From assembly GCA_903970165.1 (NCBI GenBank), contig CAJCHZ010000061.1, positions 1 through 32,368 of the forward strand: a stretch of 32,368 nt of DNA, read 5' to 3'. A program made the translations under genes and the position numbers. Each line of letters begins with the position of its first letter. Position 1 is the first letter of the stretch. This document shows positions 25,073-32,368 of the stretch, piece by piece. This stretch comes from Betaproteobacteria bacterium (GTDB lineage Bacteria > Acidobacteriota > Terriglobia > Acidiferrales > UBA7541). The notes beneath the pieces were generated by a model that saw nothing but the letters and a program-made list of their open reading frames with translations, made no database searches and had not been told where the DNA came from.

Positions 25073-28000
25073 CCTACGTCGAACTTCACGCCGCATCCGC
25101 ATTCAGTTTTCTTGAGGGCGCCTCGCGTCCCGAGGATCTCGTTTCGCGCGCGAAGGAATTGGAGATGCCGGCGATTGCGTTGGTGGATCGTGACGGCGTG
25201 TACGGCGCTCCGCGTTTCCACATGGCGGCAAAGACGGTAGGCATTCGTGGGCATGTCGGCGCGGAAATCTCGGTCGAGGGATTTGGAAACCGCGCAGGAT
25301 TGCCCGTTTGGATGCCGACTTTTTATTTATTGCGACCGGTGCGGTTGACCTTACTCGTGGAAAATCGGGTTGGCTATCAAAACCTTTGCCGTCTCATCAC
25401 GCGCTACAAATTACGCGAAAAAGAAAAAGGAACCGGAACGGCGACTCTCGAAGAGATCGCAGAACACGCAGAAGGGCTCGTGTGTTTGACGGGCGGAGAG
25501 GAAGGCGTTCTGGCGTCGGCGCTTACCAATCACGGGTACGACGAGGCCCGCAAGAGTTTGGAAGCGCTGATGACCTTATTCGGAAGGAACAATGTCTATG
25601 TCGAATTGCAACGGCACTGCGATTCCGAGGAAGAGCGCCGCAATCAGGCGGCCGTCCGGCTGGCGGAGACTCTGAATCTCTCGCTCCTTGCGACAAATGG
25701 CGTGCGCTACGCGACGGCGGCCGAGCGTGAGCTTCTGGACGTTTTCACCTGCATCCGCAATCACGCGAAGCTGGAAACGGCGGGTCGTCTTCTCGAACGC
25801 AACGATGAGCGATTGCTTTGTTCCGGGGAAGAAATGCAGCAACGGTTCCGCGATTTGCCCGAAGCGATTCACAATACGGGCGAGCTTTCCTCACGACTCA
25901 AATACACGCTGGCCGACCTGGGCTATGAGTTCCCGCGGTATCCGGTGGCGGAGGAAGAAACGATGGATTCGTTTCTCAGAAAACGCACGGAAGAAGGATT
26001 TCAGAACCGTTACGGAGGAAAACAAAACGAGGAACTGTTCGAGCGCGCGCGTAAACAAGTGCAGCGGGAACTGGCGCTGATCGAAAAGCTGAAGCTTGCG
26101 GGCTACTTCCTGATTGTTTGGGACATCATTCGATTCTGCCGCGAGCAGAAAATCCTCGTGCAGGGCCGTGGGTCGGCGGCGAACAGCGCCGTTTGCTATT
26201 CGCTGGGAATTACGGCGGTGGATCCGGTCGGCATGGAGTTGCTCTTCGAACGGTTTCTCTCGGAAGAACGCGGGGAATGGCCGGACATCGATCTCGATTT
26301 GCCGAGTGGCGATCAGCGAGAGAAAGCAATTCAGTATGTCTATCAGAGATACGGCCAGCTGGGCGCCGCGATGACAGCGAACGTCATCACGTATCGCGAC
26401 CGTTCCGCCGCGCGAGAAGTGGGGAAAGCTCTTGGTTTCGATCAGCAGACACTCGACCAGCTTGCCAGCGTTGTCGACAGCGGCGAATGGAGAGGTCCCT
26501 CCGACAATTTTGAAAACCATTTTCAGCAAGTCGGCTTCGACTTAAAGCATCCGCGCATTCGGAAATACTGGGAGCTGTGCGAACGCATTCAGGATTTGCC
26601 ACGACATTTAGGCCAACACTCCGGAGGAATGGTGGTGTGCCAGGGGCAGCTCGATGCGGTGGTTCCACTCGAACCGGCAACGATGCCGGGGCGGGTCGTC
26701 GTGCAGTGGGACAAGGATGATTGCGCGGACATGGGTATTGTGAAAGTGGATCTCCTGGGACTCGGAATGATGGCCGTGCTAGAAGAGTGTCTCGAACTTA
26801 TCCCGAAGCACTACAACAGACCGGTCGATCTGGCGCAGCTTCCTGCCGACGATCCTCCGGTCTACGAGACGTTGCGAAAAGCGGACACCGTCGGAATGTT
26901 TCAGGTGGAAAGCCGAGCGCAGATGGCTTCGCTTCCGCGCAACGGTCCCAAGAAATTCTACGACCTCGTGGTCCAGGTGGCCATCATTCGGCCCGGTCCG
27001 ATCGTGGGAAAGATGATGCATCCCTACATGCGACGGAGGCAGGGGAAAGAATCGGTTCGTTACGCTCACCCTTCGCTCGAACCGATTCTGAAACGAACGT
27101 TGGGTGTGCCCCTGTTTCAGGAACAACTATTGCGTATGGCCATGGTTGCGGCGAATTTCACGGGTGGCGAAGCGGAAGATTTGCGCCGCGCGATGGGGTT
27201 CAAGCGTTCGGAAGAACGCATGAAGAAAATCGAAGCCAAGCTGCGAAGCGGCATGACGCAGAACGGCTTCCGTCCGGAAACGCAGGACGAGATCATTACA
27301 CAAATCAGCTCTTTCGCTCGTTACGGATTTCCCGAATCGCATGCCGCGAGTTTCGCCCTCATTGCGTATGCGAGCGCCTATCTCAAAGAGTATTACCTCG
27401 CAGCATTCACGGCTGCCTTGCTCAACAACCAGCCGATGGGTTTTTACAGTCCGGCGGTCCTGATACAAGATGCGCGATTGCATGGACTGCGCGTTAGGCC
27501 AGTCGATGTTCTTCAATCGGAGTGGAACTGCACGATTGAGCATGTACTAAGGAACGAAAAGGACATTCCGTGTCTGCGCATTGGATTTCGGTATGTCCGT
27601 GGAATGAGACAGGCCGCGGCGGAGAAAATCGTCTCGGAGCGACAAAAGAGTTCTTTCAAGGGAATCGAAGATCTTACCCGCCGCATACCGGAACTGCAGA
27701 AGGCGGAACTGGTGACACTCGGCGAGATCGGAGCGCTCAATCCCCTCGGGAAGGAACTTCATCGGCGGTCGGCACTTTGGCAGGTTGAGCGAGCCGCACG
27801 TCCGGGAGGTCCTTTGCTCGACACAATTCCCGAGCAGTTGGAATTGTCGCCACTGAAGCAGATGACAGATGAGGAGCGCCTGGTCGCGGATTTTCACGGG
27901 TCAGGTCTGAGCACAGGTCCGCATCCGATGAGCTACTGCCGCGAGGCTCTCTCAAAACAGGAAGTGAAACGAGCGTCTGATTTAGCGGGCCTTCCGGATG

Positions 28001-28278
28001 GCCAATATACGCGCGTGGCGGGATGTGTGATCGCGCGGCAGCGCCCGGGGACCGCGAAGGGTTTCGTATTCCTAAGTCTCGAAGACGAAACAGGAATCTC
28101 AAATGTGATTGTGAATCCCGACCTTTACGAGAAATACCGCAAAGTGATCAACCGCGAGAAGTTTCTGCGCGTCGAGGGAGTGCTGCAGAATCAAGGCAAC
28201 GTGATTTCGATAAAAGCGAGTCGTGTGTTACCGGTGGCTATCCGGTCTGTAGAAACCGAGTCACACGATTTTCATTGA
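25069..28278 (+). CDS. dnaE2: Error-prone DNA polymerase DnaE2
   Basis: This 1069-residue C-family polymerase performs translesion synthesis in the SOS mutasome. The PHP domain comes first (YVELHAASAFSFLEGASRPE, ALVDRDGVYGAPRFH). The palm motif PDIDLDLPSGD gives Asp406 and Asp408 as catalytic metal ligands, with the third, Asp561, in VKVDLLGLG. The fingers include MFQVESRAQMASLP and RPGPIVGKMMHPY, and FARYGFPESHAASFALIAYA is present. An OB fold closes the protein (about 985-1050, GFVFLSLEDETG). Length and order match DnaE2, and there is no frame break. It starts at TTG, overlapping imuB by 4 nt. Confidence 0.95.
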   Translation: MTYVELHAASAFSFLEGASRPEDLVSRAKELEMPAIALVDRDGVYGAPRFHMAAKTVGIRGHVGAEISVEGFGNRAGLPVWMPTFYLLRPVRLTLLVENRVGYQNLCRLITRYKLREKEKGTGTATLEEIAEHAEGLVCLTGGEEGVLASALTNHGYDEARKSLEALMTLFGRNNVYVELQRHCDSEEERRNQAAVRLAETLNLSLLATNGVRYATAAERELLDVFTCIRNHAKLETAGRLLERNDERLLCSGEEMQQRFRDLPEAIHNTGELSSRLKYTLADLGYEFPRYPVAEEETMDSFLRKRTEEGFQNRYGGKQNEELFERARKQVQRELALIEKLKLAGYFLIVWDIIRFCREQKILVQGRGSAANSAVCYSLGITAVDPVGMELLFERFLSEERGEWPDIDLDLPSGDQREKAIQYVYQRYGQLGAAMTANVITYRDRSAAREVGKALGFDQQTLDQLASVVDSGEWRGPSDNFENHFQQVGFDLKHPRIRKYWELCERIQDLPRHLGQHSGGMVVCQGQLDAVVPLEPATMPGRVVVQWDKDDCADMGIVKVDLLGLGMMAVLEECLELIPKHYNRPVDLAQLPADDPPVYETLRKADTVGMFQVESRAQMASLPRNGPKKFYDLVVQVAIIRPGPIVGKMMHPYMRRRQGKESVRYAHPSLEPILKRTLGVPLFQEQLLRMAMVAANFTGGEAEDLRRAMGFKRSEERMKKIEAKLRSGMTQNGFRPETQDEIITQISSFARYGFPESHAASFALIAYASAYLKEYYLAAFTAALLNNQPMGFYSPAVLIQDARLHGLRVRPVDVLQSEWNCTIEHVLRNEKDIPCLRIGFRYVRGMRQAAAEKIVSERQKSSFKGIEDLTRRIPELQKAELVTLGEIGALNPLGKELHRRSALWQVERAARPGGPLLDTIPEQLELSPLKQMTDEERLVADFHGSGLSTGPHPMSYCREALSKQEVKRASDLAGLPDGQYTRVAGCVIARQRPGTAKGFVFLSLEDETGISNVIVNPDLYEKYRKVINREKFLRVEGVLQNQGNVISIKASRVLPVAIRSVETESHDFH

Positions 28279-28292
28279 ATCTCGTCTCACGA

Positions 28293-28901
28293 TTAGGAAC
28301 GCGCAAAGCCGATCAACAGCTTCACGTCGTTTTCATTCGCATCGAGTGCGCGGAGAGCAGCGACATAGCGGGTGCGCGCACCTTCTTCGGCGACAAGGTC
28401 TTTTCCGGCGCCCAAGTGAATTCCGATTGGCCATACCTTACGGCAACGATATCGGCCATCAACCGTGCGTGCCGGCCGTTTCCATTGGCGAAGGGATGAA
28501 TCTTCGTCAATGGAGGGTGGAAACGCAGAAGCCCTTCATCCGTAGGAGCAGTCTTGTTGTCCAACCAGTTCCGCGTGTTGGCAAGAAGTTGGGGAATTCG
28601 TTGCAGTATCTCGTTGGGATCGCAACCGATGTTTAGCTCGGTCCTGCGATAAGTGCCTGCCCACTTCCAAACGTTGTCGAACATGCGGCGATGCAATTCG
28701 CGAATGTAAGATTCTTCGAGCGGGTCTGTCGATTTCATCATTCGGCTATCAAAGGCCCATTCTCAGGCCCGGAGAATATCGACGGCTTCATATTCGTTGA
28801 GCTCCCCCAGTGTGCTGATGCGAGGAATGAGCTGTTCGGCTTTTGCGGCTCCGACCGGAGTATTTCCGTCAGAGTATTTTTGATCGAGGATAAAAGTTCA
28901 T
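28293..28901 (-). pseudogene. Fic-domain protein ('mobile mystery protein B' type), broken
   Basis: A Fic/DOC-family protein, which would transfer AMP or a related group to target proteins. The Fic motif reads HPFANGNGRHAR; Asn takes the place of the usual acidic residue, as is normal in the 'mobile mystery protein B' subgroup. The intact core is 28322-28741. Upstream the same frame gives SDGNTPVGAAKAEQLIP and LGELNEYEAVDIL, then a TGA at 28763-28765 where an EEWAF-like sequence is expected. Downstream a one-base shift near 28390 restores EEGARTRYVAALRALD and the end LLIGFARS at 28293-28295. A premature stop plus a frameshift make it non-functional unless these are sequence errors. No 'mobile mystery protein A' partner is seen. 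Confidence 0.82.
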
Positions 28902-29023
28902 CGTGTCTCGTGGCGGTTCAGCCGCCGGTTAGCCTCATCCGCGATCAGTTGACTCTCGTTTTCTGGTTTCTGGTCTTCCAGGGCCATCGTATGGAGGACG
29001 CTTTTGGCGTCATGCGTGGCTCG

Positions 29024-29368
29024 CTAGAGAGTCGGTCGCTCCGCCAGTTCCGCGAACGAGCCGGATCTCGGAACGCGTGTGTAAACGAATTCGCATCCCA
29101 TGCTTCCCGCAACTTTCCGAAGGGCAAGTGAAGCTAGCTCAAAGCGCCGCAGGTCGCCGATGGTCTGTACACCGAGACTTTGCAATTTGTCCTCCGTGAC
29201 TTTTCCAACGCCCGGAACCCGTCCGACAGGCAGCGAAATCAAGAAGGAATCCACTTCGTCTGGTTGAATGACAAAAAGCGCGTCTGGCTTCTTCCAGTCC
29301 GACGCAATTTTGGCGAGGAATTTGTTGGGCGCGACGCCCGCCGATGCCGTTAACTGAAGTTCCGTAAG
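29024..29368 (-). pseudogene. DNA polymerase IV (dinB) fragment
   Basis: The minus strand carries about 80 residues of a Y-family polymerase [57 protein letters not shown], and [15 protein letters not shown]. These correspond to the end of the palm and the thumb HhH. The catalytic N-terminal half (DMDAFYASVE, SLDEAYLD) is missing, and after LASL the frame no longer follows the family. The homology ends at about 29368, exactly where IS110 transposase homology begins on the other strand, so an insertion probably cut the gene and later deletion removed its start. The intact imuB-dnaE2 genes are close by. Confidence 0.82.
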
Positions 29369-29599
29369 AAAGCCGTGACCATCCGCGGACTGAACAAAAA
29401 TCACAATCATGATCTGAAAAATATCTTTAAGGGAGCTGCCACCCGAGTGGCTGCCACCGCTGGGCCTCTCCAGAAGTTCTACGAGGCTCGAATTGCTAAC
29501 GGCAGGAAACCACCGATGGCGCGCCTGACCTTGGCGCACAAGATCGCGGCCATCACTTTGCTCGTTTGGAAGAAAGGAGTTTGTTTCGACGCTAACTAG
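29363..29599 (+). mobile_element. IS110-family transposase C-terminal remnant
   Basis: About 78 residues match the C-terminus of IS110/IS116/IS902 transposases: [67 protein letters not shown], then stop. The N-terminal DEDD catalytic domain is absent; the frame hits a TAA at 29351-29353. The piece is joined directly to the dinB fragment on the left, and about 30 nt separate it from the alpha/beta hydrolase stop on the right. It is a dead relic. Confidence 0.85.
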
Positions 29600-29629
29600 T
29601 GCGGGGCGTCGCCCGCGCGCCGAATCGGG

Positions 29630-30502
29630 CTATCGCTTCAGGAACTCACCGATTACCACCGCCAATGACGGGCTAGCAATGATGTCGTAGTGAGTCGTGC
29701 CAGGAAGTATAGCCAACCGCGCCATCGACCTCATCGATCCGTCTAGTCCGGCGTCCCGTTGTGCGCCGCCGAGAGCCTTGTAGAATTCAACGATATGCTC
29801 GGCGCGAACGGCATCTGCATCGGCAAAGACCAAAAGTGTCGGTAACTTGAGAGCCTTGACTTGAGCTGACCAGTCAAATGGCGTGCTGGCCAGTTCGCCC
29901 ATCTTTTTGAACGACGTTTCCCAGTTCGTCTTCGGGTACATCGTCGCAAGTGGTGACTTTTTGACGCTGTCTGCAAGCATCGGTGCGTTCTTGCTCATCT
30001 CTGCGAACGTGGCAAGCCCTTCCGGATAGAATCCGGTTTGGGCCATGACAGAGGAAATCACCACCAGGTGATCGACGACTTCGGGATGTCGTATAGCAGT
30101 TTGCAGTGCGACGCCTCCACCGAATGAATAGCCGACCAAGTCAATTTTCCCCAGCTTCAGGTACGCGACCAGCGCGGCTACATCGTCGGCCAGTGCTTCA
30201 AAGCGGTAAGGACGATCGATGTCGGCGGTGTTTCCATGTCCTTGCAAATGCACCGCAATTACCTGACGGGACTTCGCCAGAGCATCGATATTAGTGCCAA
30301 AGCCTTCGAAAGCGGTGATTCCGCCGTGGAGCAGAACCATCGGCTTGCCTTGGCCATAAATCTCGTAGTAGAGCTGCATGCCATGAATCGGTGCGTATCC
30401 AGTTTTACTTTCTGCGTTCATAGGAACTCCTGACGCGCTAGGTCCAGTGCCAGCGAGACTCAAGAGCAGCACAGTTATGAGTGTCAGAATGTTATTTCTC
30501 AT
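29630..30502 (-). CDS. Exported alpha/beta hydrolase
   Basis: This 290-residue alpha/beta-hydrolase-fold enzyme has a signal peptide (residues 1-25, ILTLITVLLLSLAG). Visible are MVLLHGGITAFEGFG for the oxyanion region and the nucleophile elbow GYSFGGG with Ser126. The likely acid is Asp228 or Asp230 (FADADAVRA), and the likely His is His271 in GTTHYD. The substrate is unknown; esterase or haloperoxidase-like members share these motifs. A good ribosome-binding site (GGAGAAG) lies 5-6 nt before the ATG. It follows the ArsR/AHSA1 pair on the same strand with a 97-nt gap and may be co-transcribed. Confidence 0.9.
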   Translation of the reverse strand: MRNNILTLITVLLLSLAGTGPSASGVPMNAESKTGYAPIHGMQLYYEIYGQGKPMVLLHGGITAFEGFGTNIDALAKSRQVIAVHLQGHGNTADIDRPYRFEALADDVAALVAYLKLGKIDLVGYSFGGGVALQTAIRHPEVVDHLVVISSVMAQTGFYPEGLATFAEMSKNAPMLADSVKKSPLATMYPKTNWETSFKKMGELASTPFDWSAQVKALKLPTLLVFADADAVRAEHIVEFYKALGGAQRDAGLDGSMRSMARLAILPGTTHYDIIASPSLAVVIGEFLKR

Positions 30503-30599
30503 AGTCTTCTCCAGCAGCCAAGTTCTGCATGTTCTGTTGGGCCTGCCTTTACTTCATGTTCACTAGCTCGCACATGACGATCATCCAAACTTTAGCTGC

Positions 30600-31109
30600 T
30601 CATTTCGCCTGCGCCAGCCCCGCCACAACTGCGGCAACTTTATCGAGTATCTCGATCCAGCCCTCTAGTTGCCCGCTGTTTTTTGCGCTCTCCATGGGTT
30701 CACTTCCAATGAGGGTAAGTTTCGTCTGGCCGTTTCCAAAATCCTCAAAGATAACCACGTCGTGCGCATCGTCTATGGCCTCATGTTCTATTCCATACTC
30801 CTCAGGCTCAACCTTGTTTCCCTTGGAGTCGGAAAAGTACATGGAGTAAACGATCTTCTCGTGCAGAACAATCTCGTGGTATTCCCCGGCATTCCAGCCC
30901 TCCTGCCCATCCGGCGTTCTCATGCAGCAGAGAAATTTTCCTCCGACGCGAAAATCCATCTCGCAAAAAGGTGCGGTAAAACCCTTCGGCCCCCACCACT
31001 GCATCACATATTTCGGGTCTGTCCACGCCTTCCAGACCAATGCGCGTGGGGCGTCAAAAACTCTAGTGATAACCATCCGCTCTTTCTCGTTAGCCGTGTT
31101 TTTTGTCAT
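30600..31109 (-). CDS. AHSA1/SRPBCC-family protein
   Basis: This 169-residue START-like (SRPBCC) protein of the AHSA1 type has a helix-grip fold that forms a cavity for a small hydrophobic ligand. Typical motifs are ITRVFDAPRALVWKAWTDP, QWWGPKGF, DFRVGGKF, YHEIVLHEKIVY and EGWIEILDKVAA. GGAG lies about 8 nt before the ATG. Its start overlaps the end of the ArsR gene by 20 nt, the common ArsR-AHSA1 arrangement, which indicates translational coupling. No target or ligand can be named from sequence. Confidence 0.92.
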   Translation of the reverse strand: MTKNTANEKERMVITRVFDAPRALVWKAWTDPKYVMQWWGPKGFTAPFCEMDFRVGGKFLCCMRTPDGQEGWNAGEYHEIVLHEKIVYSMYFSDSKGNKVEPEEYGIEHEAIDDAHDVVIFEDFGNGQTKLTLIGSEPMESAKNSGQLEGWIEILDKVAAVVAGLAQAK

Positions 31110-31443
31110 CTCTGATCTCCGCTTTTTTCATTTGATTCACAACCACATCCAACTTGTCGAAACTCTCTTCCCAGAACCGGCGATAGCTAATCGCCCAGTC
31201 GCTGACAGTCTTTATCGCCTCTGGCCTGAGCCTGCACACGCTCTCTCTTCCACGCTTCGTCTTGATCACAATCCGCGCCCGCACCAGATAGGCAATATGT
31301 TTTGAAATCATCTGCTGCGAGAGGGCAAACGGTTCCGTCAATCCATGCACAGAGGCAGGTCCATGGGAAAGTCGTTCGATCATCGCCCGGCGGGTTGGAT
31401 CAGACAGGGCCGCAAATGTTGTATCTAGCCTATCCACAACCAT
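31090..31443 (-). CDS. ArsR-family HTH transcriptional regulator
   Basis: This 117-residue winged-helix repressor starts with the usual MVVDRLDTTFAALSDPTRRA. The recognition region is ALSQQMISKHIAYLVRARIV, the wing is RGRESVCRLRP, and a C-terminal helix carries WEESFDKLD. No metal-binding Cys motif (such as ELCVCDL) is present, so it belongs to the non-metal subgroup paired with AHSA1 proteins. It probably represses its own operon. Upstream on the minus strand lies a TTGACA (31466-31471), but the only matching -10 candidate abuts the start codon, so the promoter is uncertain. Confidence 0.92.
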   Translation of the reverse strand: MVVDRLDTTFAALSDPTRRAMIERLSHGPASVHGLTEPFALSQQMISKHIAYLVRARIVIKTKRGRESVCRLRPEAIKTVSDWAISYRRFWEESFDKLDVVVNQMKKAEIRDDKKHG

Positions 31444-31573
31444 ATGGTAGTGAATTATCCGTCGATGTCAAGTGTGGATTTTGGAGTTTCCAATATCTTA
31501 GGTTTGCTTCGATGTCTTTACCACGTGTCTATTCAGCCTGTATCTGTATGAATATAAAAAGAATACGGTTATT

Positions 31574-32219
31574 TTGAGCATAGAAGTAGATTTCATTCGC
31601 TATTCGCGCTGCGCAACGGCATTGCGGATCACCGACAAGGCGGCGGCCGACGTGCGTCCGACATTCGATGTGGATGCAATTGCGGAAATCACGTCGTATG
31701 CCGGCTACACCGAATTCTCCGACAGGTTACGAAAGCTCGGGTTTCAAGAGGATATAGGTGAAGGCGCACCGCTCTGCCGCTGGCGGCAAAAGACGACGAC
31801 ACTCGATGTGATGCCGCTCGACGCAAAGATTCTCGGGTTTTCAAACCCGTGGTATGAACCAGCGATGATCCATTCCGAAGAACGTGAACTGGAAAAAGAT
31901 TTAAAGACTGGATTGGTCGCGCCGGTATATTTCTGCGCTTCAAAGCTAGGAGCTTTTGCGGGCCGCGGTAAGAATGATTTTTCAGCGAGTAGAGATCTTG
32001 AAGACTTGATTGCCGTTGTCGACGGCCGCGCCGAATTGGCGGGGGGAAATTCGAGCTGCGTCGAACGATGTGCGTTCTTACCTCGCGAAGGAAATCAAGA
32101 GGGTGCTCTCGATTCGCGAGTTGGCCGATGCACTTCCAGGCCGTCTTCCATCCGACGCTACCAGTCAAGAGAGGGTCGGCGCACTTATTTCGCGACTAGA
32201 AGAGATTGGCGCGCTGTAG
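31574..32219 (+). pseudogene. Nucleotidyltransferase-like protein, frameshifted at a G tract
   Basis: The sequence resembles a family of nucleotidyltransferase-fold proteins often found as toxin-like accessory genes: VRPTFDVDAIAEITSYAGY (with the DVD acidic motif), FSDRLRKLGFQEDIGEGAPL, CRWRQKTTTLDVMPLDAKIL, GFSNPWYEPA, and KLGAFAGRGKNDFSASRDLE. After 32040 the frame runs into Arg/Ser-rich nonsense to 32254. Dropping one G from the six-G run at 32041-32046 restores a sensible end (EIRAASNDVRSYLAKEIKRV, then LISRLEEIGAL) that stops at 32219. The usual N-terminal GG-containing start is not seen, and the start TTG at 31574 is doubtful, so the 5' end may be eroded too. I see nothing in the remaining 32220-32368. 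Confidence 0.7.
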
Positions 32220-32368
32220 TTTTCGGTCCTCTCACAATAATAGATACCGGTTGATCGCGTCGAGAACTAATCGCGAAAGCTGTTCCGTTAACGGCGGTTT
32301 GGAAAACCGCTGCGCGTCGTTGTGGGAAGTGTGAGTAGGGGATCTCAGGGAATGTAAGTTGAAAACGT

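Noticed and set aside
28898..28987. 29-codon minus-strand ORF overlapping the Fic start by ATGA
   Set aside because: Charged and hydrophilic and could be a truncated partner gene tail, but it is too short and has no recognisable match.
28945..29127. 60-codon minus-strand frame with FGKLREAW
   Set aside because: Considered as the dinB C-terminus in another frame; only a few residues fit and the rest looks like noise.
1..32368. tRNA genes, rRNA and CRISPR arrays
   Set aside because: No T-loop-type GGTTCGANTCC with a matching cloverleaf, no rRNA-like blocks and no evenly spaced repeat-spacer pattern was seen by eye.

Overview
The window looks like a chromosomal piece of an Acidobacteriota genome (Terriglobia-like), possibly from a metagenome. 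This is inferred from gene content, not from a marker gene. The clues are a PknB-type Ser/Thr kinase with a long kinesin-light-chain-like TPR tail beside an ECF sigma factor of the Sig-70_X6 type, a remnant of the duplicated FtsX/MacB-type permeases common in this phylum, a lipoprotein with Ig-like repeats, and a mutasome cassette. I see no rRNA, tRNA or CRISPR array.

Layout. 1-1.2 kb: a dead IS3-family transposase next to a short direct repeat. 1.4-6.6 kb: a small secreted protein, an ECF sigma factor, a convergent TPR-kinase and a secreted protein divergent from that kinase. 7.3-14.1 kb: a same-strand signalling cassette of PAS hybrid histidine kinase, TonB-dependent receptor, YfiR-like periplasmic protein, CHASE8-like/HAMP/PAS histidine kinase and single-domain response regulator. 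14.1-14.7 kb: a permease remnant and a small ORF. 14.9-18.6 kb: a 1239-residue putative lipoprotein with three Ig-like repeats. 18.8-20.5 kb (minus): a membrane protein with a degenerate GGDEF-like domain and a LuxR-type HTH, preceded by an overlapping membrane protein gene. 20.9-21.7 kb: a HipA-like kinase, divergent from that pair across an intergenic region holding a roughly 52-bp imperfect repeat. 22.4-28.3 kb: imuA-imuB-dnaE2, with a GAAC-N7-GAAC LexA-type direct repeat just before imuA. 28.3-29.6 kb: decayed genes (a Fic protein of the 'mobile mystery protein B' type, a dinB fragment and an IS110 transposase tail). 29.6-31.4 kb (minus): ArsR regulator, AHSA1/SRPBCC protein and alpha/beta hydrolase. 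31.6-32.2 kb: a nucleotidyltransferase-like gene frameshifted at a G tract.

How the genes may work together. The receptor/YfiR/CHASE8-kinase/receiver group reads as one envelope-sensing unit in which a YfiR-like protein would act on a histidine kinase instead of a diguanylate cyclase. The mutasome is a typical SOS-inducible error-prone repair operon, and the direct repeat suggests LexA control. Several broken genes carry one-base frameshifts. Some may be consensus errors, so their pseudogene status depends on read support.
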